Below, piece by piece: positions 12,310 to 23,438 of a stretch of DNA of 64,000 nucleotides (its first letter is position 1; each line of letters opens with the position of its first letter). Under the pieces are notes generated by a model. That model made no database searches, had not been told where the DNA came from, and saw nothing but the letters and a program-made list of their open reading frames with translations. The stretch lies in NCBI GenBank assembly GCA_037043455.1, contig JAWPHD010010984.1, forward strand, positions 1-64,000, given 5' to 3'. A program made the position numbers and the translations under genes. This DNA comes from Cyrtodaria siliqua. Taxonomy: Eukaryota > Mollusca > Bivalvia > Adapedonta > Hiatellidae.

Positions 12310-14361
12310 ATGAAGAGACGTCAATCGCTTCTTAGAATAGAAGCGGTGGAAACAATGCGTAATAATGCAAATGCTTTGAATGTATCTGATTACTATTTTG
12401 GAAGCCAATCAGAAGGCACAACCACACACGGTCTAAAGTCAGATGTAGACAAGCTATTGTGTCTTCATTGCGTCAATGTGATTCAGGACTGGTCCGAGTG
12501 GCAACCGGGTAAGGCGAATATACTGATGATTCAGGACGAGACTACGGCGCCCGGATACTGTAGACTACAGGTACTGAGACCAGACGTGCCATTACCTACA
12601 GAAGACTTACCGGATGACGATGACGCGTATGACAATAAAAACCGTATTATTAGGAAGAATACAAGTATTCACAAAATTGTCTCAGAAACAATAATATCTG
12701 GTCCAGCTACATCACAGAAGAATAGACATGGGCCAGCGAACACTGATGTAATAACTGGATATATCGACAGTGATACCGTGTTTGCATTCCGATGTAAATC
12801 ATGGCCACGCGTGGCACGTCCTTGGTTTTCAAGAAATAGACAGAATCATTGGCCGACACGTGCTTCTCTACGTATGGCAGAAGAAAGTGGATGTTTCCTC
12901 GTACCAGTGGGTCATCGTCTAAGTGAGGATGAGTGTGTTGAATGGAGAATATCTCCTTCGTTAGCGGAACGTGCCTTGATGTTCAGTATGAATATGACGC
13001 AAATAAAGTGTTATGTTCTACTGAAAATGATTGCTAAATCGTTCATATCCCAACGTGTCAGTGACACTATTTCAAGTTTTCACTGTAAAACAGCTTTATT
13101 TTGGTGTATAGAGAATACAACAAATGACTTCTGGAAAGACGAAAATCTAATAACATGCCTTATGCACTGCCTATACAAATTACTGAAATGGATTAAATTA
13201 AATTATTGTCCGCAGTTTATGATTCCTGAAGAAAACATGTTTGCTGGCAAATTAAATCCACATAAAAGACACACGTTGATTGAAATATTCCAGGAAATAC
13301 TCTTTAGTGAAGGACAATTTCTGTTAGCCATAGCCATTGATAACGTTGGACATAGACTTGCAGCAAGATGCAACATGCGTGTTAGAAACATGCCTCATGT
13401 AGACACTCCCTTATACATTCATTTACATATAGCTGGCAAGATAGCCTTCAACGAAAATGGAAAAGTCATGTTCACCTTGAAATATATTTTAAATGAAATA
13501 TCTAGTAATGATGATTATAACATGTATATGGTGATCCGTAGATTATGGTTATTCACACAGCAGGGTACTACTATAGAGCAACAAGCTGCCAGACTACTAG
13601 TACCTTTCCTGTGTACAACGCTTGGGACAGTAATGGCTTCCGTGAGTATGCATCAGGGGAATGCTATACCACGGCAGGTATGTGACTTGTTCGCGTGTGG
13701 CATGGAATCTGACGCAATATCAAGTCGACTTAAATTCGCGTCTTTCTTGTATTGTACGGGCGATTTATATAACGCAGAGCTTGTTTTAGAAGACATAGAA
13801 AGGAGATACGATATGCAGTCAACCATGCCTGTATGTGGGTGTTATAATTATCATAGAGTCGGTATTAAATTCGAGTTTGGTGTTAAAGTATTACCCAACG
13901 AATCAGTATATACGGAGCATTTGGCATTCTGTGTAAGATTCCTACGTAACGAGATGTTCTGTGTTCCTCCTGTGTTACAGTACGAGATGTTCAGATCTAT
14001 CGGCGACGATGTACAATATAGAGACAAGTATGAAGATTGCTGGATGGACTGGGCCGTAGTGGACTCTCTGCCATACCTATACTATTTACAGTACATGACA
14101 TACATACAAATGGGGAGACATGACAGCAAATACCAAGCTATGAATAATCTGTCTTGGAGCATCGTGCACGAGATGCATCTTGGACACACGGAAACAGCGT
14201 GGAATTTACTTGGCACGTGCATGGAGCTCGAACATCGTGTGGAAGAAGCCTGTATTTGCTATAGAAGGTCACTGGAGATTAGGCCCAGGAACAACGCATC
14301 AAACTGGCATATGGTGCGCCTAATGTCACAAGTTGTACAGAACAATCACCCTGTGCAATAA
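12310..14361 (+). CDS. Mab-21-like (cGAS-like nucleotidyltransferase fold) protein with C-terminal TPR-like helices
   Basis: 683 codons in one exon. The nucleotidyltransferase core opens with FGSQSEGTTTHGLKSDVD (residues 30-47): a glycine-serine loop and two acidic residues (D45, D47) of the kind that bind metal in cGAS-like enzymes. The Mab-21 helical half follows, with VVPVG-like FLVPVGHRLSEDECVEW near 195-213, RISPSLAERAL after it, and an ITQIK-like segment. Near 615-665 a TPR-like pair contains AWNLLGTCMELE and EEACICYRRSLEIRP. Family knowledge: bivalves carry many such genes and some relatives act as nucleic-acid sensors making cyclic dinucleotides; activity here is unproven and I could not place the third catalytic acid. 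The stated start is the first ATG after an in-frame TAA; the true start was probably upstream (12223 or another exon), so the protein may lack its first helix or the gene may be a recent pseudogene. The rest of the frame is undamaged. Confidence 0.85.
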   Translation: MKRRQSLLRIEAVETMRNNANALNVSDYYFGSQSEGTTTHGLKSDVDKLLCLHCVNVIQDWSEWQPGKANILMIQDETTAPGYCRLQVLRPDVPLPTEDLPDDDDAYDNKNRIIRKNTSIHKIVSETIISGPATSQKNRHGPANTDVITGYIDSDTVFAFRCKSWPRVARPWFSRNRQNHWPTRASLRMAEESGCFLVPVGHRLSEDECVEWRISPSLAERALMFSMNMTQIKCYVLLKMIAKSFISQRVSDTISSFHCKTALFWCIENTTNDFWKDENLITCLMHCLYKLLKWIKLNYCPQFMIPEENMFAGKLNPHKRHTLIEIFQEILFSEGQFLLAIAIDNVGHRLAARCNMRVRNMPHVDTPLYIHLHIAGKIAFNENGKVMFTLKYILNEISSNDDYNMYMVIRRLWLFTQQGTTIEQQAARLLVPFLCTTLGTVMASVSMHQGNAIPRQVCDLFACGMESDAISSRLKFASFLYCTGDLYNAELVLEDIERRYDMQSTMPVCGCYNYHRVGIKFEFGVKVLPNESVYTEHLAFCVRFLRNEMFCVPPVLQYEMFRSIGDDVQYRDKYEDCWMDWAVVDSLPYLYYLQYMTYIQMGRHDSKYQAMNNLSWSIVHEMHLGHTETAWNLLGTCMELEHRVEEACICYRRSLEIRPRNNASNWHMVRLMSQVVQNNHPVQ

Positions 14362-14465
14362 GACACTACTAAATAATGACTGAAGTATAATGTGTGATGA
14401 CTTCCTCTATAATAATGATATACTGACATTGACAACGTGCATATACATACATAAAATATGTTAAA

Positions 14466-14471
14466 AATAAA
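14466..14471 (+). promoter_or_regulatory. Candidate polyadenylation signal AATAAA
   Basis: It lies about 105 bases after the stop codon of the Mab-21-like gene, in AT-rich sequence; another AATAAA occurs near 14515. Reasonable for that gene's 3' end but unproven. Confidence 0.45.
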
Positions 14472-14519
14472 TACCTATACTCTGATTCATTATGTAAGTC
14501 GATCCACACAAAAAATAAA

Positions 14520-14869
14520 CATGTTCTCAATACAGCCGCATGATATTATAAATTCAAATGGCTCATACATCTGTTATAGCACCTGCACATAGATTGAGTA
14601 GGATCCGATCTAATTACAGGACAGTATGATGCAGCAGTGTTCTTCGGCGATCAGTTGGAAACAAGAAAACAAACAAGAGATAAAAGTACTTATTTTCTGC
14701 ATGGGAGGTAATATAAGGTGCAAAACTACCCATGCCCCATAGCACCGGTTTAAGAGGTATTTTACTTTAAAGCCAGAACAATTGGTCTCGAAGACCCATT
14801 AAAGACCTATTTCCCAATGCTAAATGATTTTGATGCCGAATCAGTATGCACATCTTGACATCACAGGAT
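14520..14869. other. Non-coding flank with a fragment of a dispersed repeat
   Basis: No gene. The 14700-14790 piece (ATAGCACCGGTTTAAGAGGT, then TACTTTAAAGCCA) resembles the dispersed block at 20380-20420 and 35620-35660. Confidence 0.4.
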
Positions 14870-15316
14870 TTATTTATAGTACAACGTGCTTAACACTGAG
14901 CTATGGCGACTTCTTGAGAACATTTTATATTTAGTATAATGTATATTATGATGCAAAATACATTAACATCATGATGTATCAGTATATACTCCACATGATA
15001 ATCTCTCACGAGTAAATAACCGTGCGTGGTAATGCTATTTATTATTAATTCTCTAAACTTTAATCTCGATGTTTTATTTAGTGCATGATAAGTTTGTGCG
15101 CGTGTGTGTGCTATGGTTATTACGTAATGACTGTTTAGGGTTAGAAATGCTACTACATAACACCAAGATACCGTGGTGTAGTGGTTAAAGTGTCATGTTA
15201 AAAATAAAACTGCAAGGTCCCAGGTTCAAATCTCGTTCCTGGCAACTATTTTTATGAATTATATTCGGAATCCGTATGTTATCGATATTGCCTTACGGGG
15301 CTTAATAAAATGTGAT
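14870..15316 (+). repeat. Composite duplicated block, copy 1: SINE-bearing part (mate 31784-32226)
   Basis: Nearly the whole interval is repeated at 31784-32226, from TAGTACAACGTGCTTAACAC to CTTAATAAAATGTGATA. It contains the tRNA-like SINE. Identity is high by eye, with small indels near 15040-15080. Confidence 0.88.
15168..15316 (+). mobile_element. tRNA-derived SINE
   Basis: Internal pol III promoter: A box TGGTGTAGTGGTTAAAG (15174-15190) and B box GGTTCAAATCT (15223-15233), 33 bases apart. A non-tRNA body follows, ending AATAAAATGTGATA. The flanks do not form a tRNA acceptor stem, so it is a SINE and not a tRNA gene. Confidence 0.7.
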
Positions 15317-15454
15317 ACTTTACGTGTGTATAAGCGTTTATTTATCCTCGCTGTATTGCACTTAACACTTTAGCGAGCAGACCTAGGTTTAAAGTCTCAT
15401 CCGAAGGACTGGTAAGGTAGGAAATACTTTTTGAAATATTTCGATAATTAACCC

Positions 15455-16118
15455 TAGTATCTCGAGCGCTCGTCTTAGGTATCTCGAGCGCTCGACTTAG
15501 CATCTCGAGCGCTCGACTTAGGTATCTCGAGTGCTCGACATAGTATCTCGAACGTTCGACTCAGTATCTCGAGCGCTCGACTTATGGGATGGCGAGTTGT
15601 CCGTCGTCCGTCGTCTGTCGTCCGTCCGTCTGTCCGTTACATTTTAAATCGTTAGGGACTTCATTTTTCATCCGATCTTTACCAAACTTCACCAGATTGT
15701 TAATATCAAATATCAATGACAGCTCGGATCAGTTAAAAAATAGCTCGATTGGACTAGTAACAGCAGAGTTAGGGCTCTTGATTTAGTTAAAAATGTTAAA
15801 TTTTGACTTGGATATTAATAATCCGGTAAATTTGGTAAACATCAGATGAAAAACGAGCGCCTTATTGTCTTAACGGCGCAACATATAGCATTTTTAACTA
15901 AATCAAACGCCATAACTCCGCTGTTACTGGTTCGATCTGGCTTTTCTTGAACTGATCCGAGCTTTCATTGATATTAACAATCTGGTTAAGTTTGGTAAAG
16001 ATTGAATAAAAAACGAAGTCTCTATCGTCTTAACGATGTAAAAGTTAACGGACGGACGGACAACTCGCCATTCCATAACTCGAGCGCTCGAGATACTAAG
16101 GCTAGTGCTCGAATTAAA
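15455..16118. mobile_element. Foldback element with tandem CTCGAGCGCTCGA termini, copy 1
   Basis: The left side has about seven spaced copies of the palindrome CTCGAGCGCTCGA separated by CTTAGTAT-like spacers. A palindromic core at 15583-16078 starts ATGGGATGGCGAGTTGTCCG and ends in its complement (CGGACAACTCGCCATTCCAT). One or two CTCGAG copies in opposite orientation follow. Core arms are roughly 240 bp and hold no gene. The end also carries AGTGTGTCCTAAACGGGCC, the complement of the outer terminus seen more fully in copy 2. Confidence 0.8.
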
Positions 16119-17559
16119 AATAAAAAGTGTGTCCTAAACGGGCCACCGCAGAATCACGAAAGAAAGAAACATTTTTTTTTGTAAATCGTAATGCTACCTG
16201 TTTACAAATACACAAAACAAAACAATAAAATATATCTAAAATGGATTTTGAGAATAAATTATACATATCAACTACACTGTTGTTCCCCATGTCCGACATC
16301 AAATTGCGTTTCTGTTATGTTATATATAACTCCGAGGTGTATTCACCGTATTTTGATCAATAGAGGCATGTTTTGCCTCACACCTCTATTATCTCCCCTG
16401 AAAGCTCACGGACGGAAACAAAAGGAAAACAGAAAATAATTCTCTCCATTTTCGGCAATGTTTAATGGCAAAGAAAGGTTTGTTTTGCTTTAGCACACAT
16501 CTGCAGTGTAAAATACAGATGTTACAGAAAATCCCGTGTTGATATGAGGTTTCATTCAACATTTTAGAAGTGTTTGACCAAAGCACCACCTGTTCAGCTA
16601 GCTTGTGTATGAATTTCATATTTTTCGTAGGGGTCACATATATATACGCTTGCGATTAAAAAAGTCAACCTATTAAATATTTGTTAATTGTGTTTTAAAT
16701 TGCAGATATTGGATCATTGAATAGTTTAAGCCTAAAGCATCGTGTTTATCTTTATACCGCCAACAAAAACGTTACAATGGGACCCTATGGAATATTTAAT
16801 GGTGGTGTGAGACGTTTTGTTCTTGTTGTATTTTATTCCTCTTCTTGGAAAACCGTCTTCATTGTACACCAGTGTCATATGATGCCTAGAAAGTGAAAAT
16901 GAACTTTCGTAACAGTGTGTATTATTACTTATTTAATATTCCTAACATTTCAGATAGAGGCGATTACGATAATCATACAACTACGTCTGACGGAGGAAAA
17001 TTAACAATAAAAAATGTCTGTTTACATCAGAAATACTTGGGACGAAAATTTAAAAAGCCCTGGTAACACGAATTTATTTTTATTTTTCCGGATTTCTGGA
17101 AAACATAACAAAAACGCATTTAATTTCGAACGAATGGGATAACAATTGATTTGTTGTGTATAACATAATCTCCAGATGTATTTTAGATCATTTTTCTTCA
17201 TAGATTTTCTGGTTCAATCCATTAAAGATGTACACGAATATGGGAAACAACCCGTATAATATGTATTATCTCCCCTTCTCAACCATATCACTCCTTGACA
17301 TAAAATAGGTATCTTTACGCCGTAATACAACTGGTTGGATTATAAATGTGCGTACATGATACATGCTAGTGAATACAAATCTCCTTACCACAGTGAGAAA
17401 CATACAACCTTAACCTTTCAAATTTTATTCATGTTATAAACATTTAAACAAGAAAGTCTGTGCTAAACGCTACGCTTGTTGGTGTGTTTAATATACTTGG
17501 CTAACAATTATTATTTATATACATACATGTATAAACACCTAATCTATAGTCATTATATT
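16119..17559. repeat. Composite duplicated block, copy 1: middle part (mate 33480-35101)
   Basis: Co-linear with 33480-35101. Anchors include GTAATGCTACCTGTTTACA-like sequence, ATATCTAAAATGGATTTTGAG, ATCAATAGAGGCATGTTTTG, CCAACAAAAACGTTACAATG, CAACTACGTCTGACGGAGGA and CACCTAATCTATAGTCATTA. No coding sequence; short open frames are conserved only because the DNA is duplicated. Confidence 0.88.
16376..16813 (+). mobile_element. Small non-coding element with CTCACACC termini, copy 1
   Basis: The left end reads CCTCACACCTCTATTATCTC. The right end, reverse-complemented, reads GTCTCACACCACCATTAAAT. The whole unit of about 438 bp recurs at 33993-34425, and partial units occur at 45700-45949, 48163-48435 and 61395-61540. 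Short inverted ends and no coding suggest a MITE-like or other non-autonomous element; target duplications were not resolved. Confidence 0.6.
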
Positions 17560-19867
17560 CACACCCGATTACCGGCAGCCGTAGGCACAGTTCGGCAGCC
17601 GTAGGCACAGTTCCCGGTAAAAAAAAAAACAAGTTTCAAAAGTGTAAATAAATCTAGTTTTATGACTTGTTAGCCTTAAACTATTAGAAAAGTGAATCGG
17701 CCATTTTAATTTGGAAGGAATGTTGTGTATGTCACCTGATTCCCGTGAAATTTGAACCTATATTATGCGAGTTACGGTAGTTAAATGTTGAAATTAAGCT
17801 AAAAAATGTGATTGTAGAAAGTTAGAGACCTGGTACTCGGTAAATAGTCAAGTTTAAGAGATTTCAGACATACTGCCATAAAATATAATCTTTTCTGAAT
17901 AAACAGTCTAAATTTTAGCCAACAGAACATTTTATTAAAAAATTGTGGGTTTTTAAACACGACCGGGTATTGAAAAATGGCAGGAGTATGGTACAGTTCC
18001 ATTATTTATTGGCAGATAGCTAGTACAGTTCCGAAAAATGGCAGGCGTATGGTACAGTTCCAAAAACATCGGACGCTAAAGTATTTTCTCCTTTGGTATA
18101 GTGATGTAATTTCGAAAACACTAATGAAGAAGTACTGTATAGAGAATTATATACATCTTCGGTCCTTCCATAAACGTTTAAGAAAACCAACCAACCGTAG
18201 GGAAACATGAATATAGGCTCGTTTGAACCTTCATTACAACGGTACAGTACAGAGAAAGACACGTTTTAATAACAGTCGTATGTTGTGATGAGTTACGTCC
18301 CCTTTTTATAATTCACCATTTATGATAACAGGCGTTTGGTATTTAGATGTTTTGGAATAGATTGCTTAATTTTAATTATTGCATAGTTGAACACATCACA
18401 TTAATTACATTTTAAGGCCACTCTATGTAACTTAATGTATCTGAATCAAACGTCTACTGATATATAGGACACGCATATAAATCAATAATGTAGTCGCTCA
18501 AAAGTGTACTTAATTCAAAAAGTAATAATCATAGGACACTATTTAAAATTGGTATCAAATTGTAACGGATATAGCGCAGAAACCCGCGAAAGTTCAAAGT
18601 TGACACATGCAGACATTCAAACTTTTTGCTTTGGTGAGACGAAATACTAGTACATGTATATTGTCTCAATAAAAGTTTAGTGTATGAATTTCCCAAAAAA
18701 TGTCCTCATCGGCAAAATCAGAATATCTATCATAAAGGTGTTACCACTTTAAGTGTACATAATTAACTTAAATTTTAGCTTAAACATGCTCATTAGGCAA
18801 ACTTTAAATGGTCATAATTAAATGACACATAATCTCATTTGGTTAATGATGACATTTTTGTAAAGCCCTGTTATTGCTCTTTAAGTAAGCATAAAGTGTA
18901 TTTTGCGTTACCATGGGTATCTTTTGAGCGACTACATTATTGGTTTATATGCGTGTCCTATATATCAGTAGACGTTTGATTCAGATACGTTAAGTTTCAT
19001 AGAGTGGCCTTCAAACGTAATTAATGTGATGTGTTCAACTCTGCAATAATTAAAAGTAAGTAATCTATTCCAAAACATCTAAATACCAAACGCCTGTTAT
19101 CATAAATGATGAATTATAAAAAGGGGACGTAACTCAACACAACATACGATTGTTATTAAAACGTGTTTTTCTCTGTACTGTACCGTCGGAATGAAGGTTC
19201 AAATGAGCCTATATTCACGTTTCCTTACGGTTGGTGGGTTTTCTTAAACGTTTATGGAAGGACCGAAGATGTATATAATTCTATATACAGTACTTCTTCA
19301 TTAGTGTTTTCGAAATTACACCACTATACCAAAGGAGAAAATACTTTAGCGTCCGATGTTTTTGGAACTGTACCATACGCCTGCCATTTTTCGGAACTGT
19401 ACTAGCTACCTGCCAATAAATAATGGAACTGTACCATACTCCTACCTTTTTTTAATACCCGGTCGTGTTTAAAAACCCACAATTATTTTAATAAAATGTT
19501 CTGTGGGCTAAAATGTGGACTGTTTATTCAGGAAAGATTATATTTTATGGCAGTATGTCTGAAATCTCTTAAACTTGACTATTTACCGTGTACCAGGTCT
19601 CTAACTTTCTACAATCACATTTTTTAGCTTAATTTCAACATTTAACCTACCGTAACTCGCATAATATAGATTCAAATTTCACGGGAATCAGGTGACATAC
19701 ACAACATTCCTTCCAAATTAAAATGGCCGATTCACTTTTCTAATAGTTTAAGGCTAACAAGTCATAAAACTAGATTTATTTACCCTTTTGAAACTTGTTT
19801 TTTTTTTTACCGGGAACTGTGCCTACGGCTCCCGAACTGTGCCTACGGCTGCCGGTAATCGGGTGTG
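17560..19867. mobile_element. 2.3-kb giant-hairpin (foldback) transposon with 5-bp target duplication
   Basis: Arms of about 945 bp (17560-18504 and about 18922-19867) are near-perfect reverse complements around a 417-bp loop. Termini are CACACCCGATTACCGGCAGC and its complement. ATATT flanks both sides (17555-17559 and 19868-19872). The mate locus at about 35101-35112 has a single uninterrupted CATTATATTTATTAC, the empty site, so insertion is directly documented. Each arm shows an 80-codon open frame with nearly the same sequence on opposite strands and no known domain; I do not call it a gene. A doubled GGCAGCCGTAGGCACAGTTC sits just inside each end. Confidence 0.93.
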
Positions 19868-20690
19868 ATATTTATTACTAATCATCCTGTACTCAAATGT
19901 TAAGAGCTAAATAATATTACGTATGAACGTAGACGGTTTATATGGTATTTTAGTTTTCTTGATTATCACTGAATGTGATCATAAAACAATAAATACTGAT
20001 AATGGAGATCCTTTGGGGGCTACACATACAACAAAGAGAATAACGTAGCTGACGCGGTTTTATTGAGTCTGTTCATGAGAGGTCATTAATGTAACATGCA
20101 ACATCTCTCACGCCCTAGAACCGTGTATTCTACTTCAAAGTCACATATATTAGGCTCGTTGATCCCAATGGAACAGTAAAGATAACAATTTTGAGTCATA
20201 GCACTAGGAGACCTTTTATAGACGTCACACTGCACTAAACGAACGCTTGACTGATAAAGGAGATCCTCTGGAAACAACAAACACAAGCAAACGAATAAAG
20301 TAGCAGACTCAGTTGTATTGAGACTGTTCATGATAGGTAATGTTGTGAGAGGTAATGTAACACGCAACACCTCTCACACACCCTAACACCGGATTAAGAA
20401 ATATTCTACTTCAAAGCCACCTACATTGGGTTCGTTGATCCCAAAGGACCAGTAAAATAACACTACTGATTCATAACACGGGGAGACGTATTTCAACCGC
20501 TACACTGGATTCATGGGTGGGTGTTCGCCTGTACATACTGAGGGCACTAAGTCACTATAACACGTGTGGTATTTAGTGTTGTTGTTTTATTAGTTGATGC
20601 AATCGTCTAAGTAGTGAATTTACATTGATCCATTTTGTATTATAATTTTATAATTTACTTATCAGAACATACGGCGTTATGTTGTATACG
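19868..20690. repeat. Composite block, copy 1: internally duplicated part (mate 35106-35950)
   Basis: Two tandem degenerate copies of about 250-300 bp run from about 20000 and 20250. Shared landmarks are GGAGATCCT, GAGAGGT, ACACCTCTCAC or ACATCTCTCAC, TATTCTACTTCAAAG and CGTTGATCCCAA. Both copies are also present in the mate, so this tandem duplication predates the larger one. No gene. Confidence 0.8.
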
Positions 20691-20699
20691 CCAATTGGG

Positions 20700-22490
20700 C
20701 TAAACATAGTTGGATGTTGTGCATTTAAACCAACTAGACGTTTGACATTCAAACCCACTTAAAACCAGATGAATGTTGAATTAGTGACGTTGGGCATTCG
20801 AAGTTCTGTTTGGCATTGGGCATTTAAACCTAGTTCAACGTTCTATCAGGTCTATGTTCAAACTTAGTTGGACGTTGGACATTCAAACTCAGTTGGGCGT
20901 TTGCATTCGGTATTTAGTTGGACGTTGGACATTCAAACACAGTTGCATGTTTGACAATCAAACACAGTTGGACTTGGGCATTCGAAGTTCATAATGACGT
21001 TGGACGTTTAAAATCATCTGCAATTTGGACATTTAAACCCAGTTCGAAATTCCAAGTTCAGTTAGACATTCAAACCCAGTTAAACGTTGAACATTCAATT
21101 GGACGTGAAACACTCAAAATATAGTCGGATATTGGATATTCAAAGTTCAGTTGGACGTTGAAAATTCAAACCAAGTTGATCGTTTGAAATACAAACCATG
21201 GACAGTCCAAGTTGTGTTGTACGTTGGACATTTAAATCCAATTGGACGTTGTACATTCAAACCCAGTTGAAATGTTGGCATTCAAACGTTTAATGGATAT
21301 TCAAAGTTCAGTAGAACGATGGACATTAAAATTAATATCGACATTATATATTCAAACCCAGTTGGACGTTTTACAACCAAACCCAGGTAGACGTTGGGGA
21401 TTCAAAGTTCATTTGGACGATGTACATTCAAACATCAGGTTGATTTTAGACATGTAAACCTAGTTGAACATTTGCTATTCAAACAAACTCAGTTGAACTG
21501 CTGACAATCAAACCCAGTTAGACGTTGGGCATACGAAGTTCAGTTGGACGTTGGAAATTTAAACCGAGTTGGACGTTGGACATTCAAAGTTCAGTTGGAC
21601 ATTTAAACCCATTTGTATGCTAACAATTCTAAATTCAGTTGTACGTCGAACATTCAAACCGAGTTCCATTTTTGACATACACAGTTCAGTTGGACGTATA
21701 CAATCAAACCCAGATGGACCTTTGACACTCAATCCCATTTGATCATTTGACACTCAAATAAAGTTGGACGTTGGACATTCAAAGTTTTGTTAGATGTTCA
21801 GCATTCACATTCAGTTGGACCTTGGAGATTCAAACCCAGTTGAACATTTGACAGTGATACCCAGTTGGACGTTGGACATTCAAAGTTCAGTTGGACGTTG
21901 GACATTCAAACCAAGCTGGATTTTGACATTCAACCACAGTTGGACGTTGTATATTCAAAGTTCAGTTGAACATTGGACATTCAAACTTATTTGGATCTTG
22001 GACATACAAACCCAGTTGGCCATTGCACATTCAAACCCAGTTAGTCTTGAAACTTTCAAAGTTCATTTGGACAATGAACATTCAAATTTCAGTTGGATTT
22101 TGGACATTCAAATTTCAGTTGGATTTTGGACATTCAACTCAGATATAAGCTGGACATTCAAACCCAGTTGGACATTCCAAGCCACTTGGACATTGGAAAC
22201 TCAAACCCAGATGAACGTTGGACATTCAAAGTACAGTTGGATGTTGGACATTCTAAGTTCAGTTGGACAATTGATATTCAAACCCATTAGGACCTTCAGA
22301 CACAGTTTGAAGTTTAACAATCAAACCCAGTTCGACGTTGCATATTCAAACCCAGTTAAACGTTGGAAATTCAAATCCATTTGAGATGTCGGGCATTCAA
22401 GCCCGGTTGAACGTTAGACATTCAAATGTCAGTTGGACGTTGGCCATTCAAATACAGTTGAACGTTGGACGTTTGACATTCAAACCTTGC
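20700..22490. repeat. 26-bp minisatellite, about 65 copies, copy 1
   Basis: The unit is CAGTTGGACGTTGGACATTC plus AAACCC or AAAGTT, with heavy substitution and occasional truncated units. The mate array at 35960-37505 has the same variants in the same order over long stretches, so both descend from one array. Open frames here merely track the repeat. Confidence 0.93.
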
Positions 22491-22644
22491 TTTTACATTT
22501 TTGCTTAACACATATTACTTTATTGTTCTTCTTCTGTTCTCTTTGTTTTCTTTTGTTTTTCTTTTGTTCTATTTTTCCCGTGCGCTTTGACGTAATTTTA
22601 TGTCCGTTTTCTGTTTGTTCTTCTTCAGATTTCATTGATTCTTG
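22490..22644. other. Pyrimidine-rich linker
   Basis: T-rich sequence (runs of TTCTTCTG and TTTTGTT) between the 26-bp array and the Mab-21 remnant. No gene. Confidence 0.5.
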
Positions 22645-22909
22645 TTGTTTAGCCATAGCCACTGATGACGTTGGACATAGACTTGCAGCAAAATGCAAAA
22701 TATGTGTTAGAATCATGCCTTATTTAGACTCTTCGTTATCCATTCATTTATGTACAGCTGGCTTCATAGCTAAATGGAATTGTCATCGATATTTCGAAAT
22801 GCCCTATCTACTAATGATGATTATACCATGTACATGTATGGTGATCCGTAGAATATGGTTATCCACACAACATGGAAATACTATGGAGCAACAATTCGCC
22901 AGACTATTA
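22645..22909 (+). pseudogene. Fragment of a second Mab-21-like gene
   Basis: Aligns with codons of 13320-13602 of the long Mab-21-like gene: LAIATDDVGHRLAAKC against LAIAIDNVGHRLAARC, then RIMPYLDSSLSIHL against RNMPHVDTPLYIHL. A short deletion and a frame change follow, then MVIRRIWLSTQHGNTMEQQ against MVIRRLWLFTQQGTTIEQQ. Only about 90 codons of the helical half remain; the catalytic half and the C-terminus are absent. DNA identity is high enough that the copy is not ancient. It is a relic, abutting the 26-bp array on the left and a CG-rich piece on the right. Confidence 0.85.
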
Positions 22910-22924
22910 CTTACGGAATTCTTT

Positions 22925-23230
22925 TCGTGCCATCGTAATTTCGCCTTTTAAGAAGCGCGAGAACTCGAAAATGCGAGGCTGAATCGCGTGTTTCTAGGAG
23001 AAGAAAACTAGAACACTCGACGTTTTTGACGAAATCGCGAGGTTCATCTTCGAGTTTTCGCGTGTAATTTCGCATTTTCTATCATGGACATGTTTCAAAG
23101 TCAGCGCGAAATATCGCAAACACGGGATTTTAATTTCAAAATCTCGCCTTATCGCACGTTGAAAGTCGGGAAATCGTCCGATGTTAATATATGAAATGCC
23201 CGTCGTTACCGATGGACATCCCTAAACTGC
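22925..23230. other. CG-rich piece with repeated TCGCG/CGCGA motifs
   Basis: Contains many TCGCG, CGCGA and TTTCGC strings, some in inverted orientation (TCGAGTTTTCGCG and CGCGAGAACTCGAAAA), which contrasts with the AT-rich surroundings. No reading frame. Possibly a fragment of a non-autonomous transposon. Confidence 0.4.
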
Positions 23231-23438
23231 GGCTCCTGTAGCTCCACGTAAAAGTTGAATATTTTGGGGTCAATTTTAAGAAATGCTTTTCTCCATACTT
23301 TTAACTGATGTTTAGTATATATTTATATTATAAATACACGTAGAACAAATAATTGAGTGATTACGGAACGACCGTTATTAATTAACTAAAATATACATTT
23401 TATATCATTTCGGTGGAGCACTCGCTAATTACGTGCGA

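Noticed and set aside
15168..15250. Functional tRNA gene
   Set aside because: A and B boxes are present, but there is no acceptor-stem pairing or anticodon arm, and a SINE body follows.
18020..19405. Pair of near-identical 80-codon frames in the giant hairpin
   Set aside because: They are the same DNA in the two inverted arms; no known domain and no codon evidence.
20700..22700. Origin of the 26-bp minisatellite from the Mab-21-like coding sequence (shared GTTGGACAT)
   Set aside because: The match is only about ten bases, out of context with the rest of the unit, and so is likely chance.
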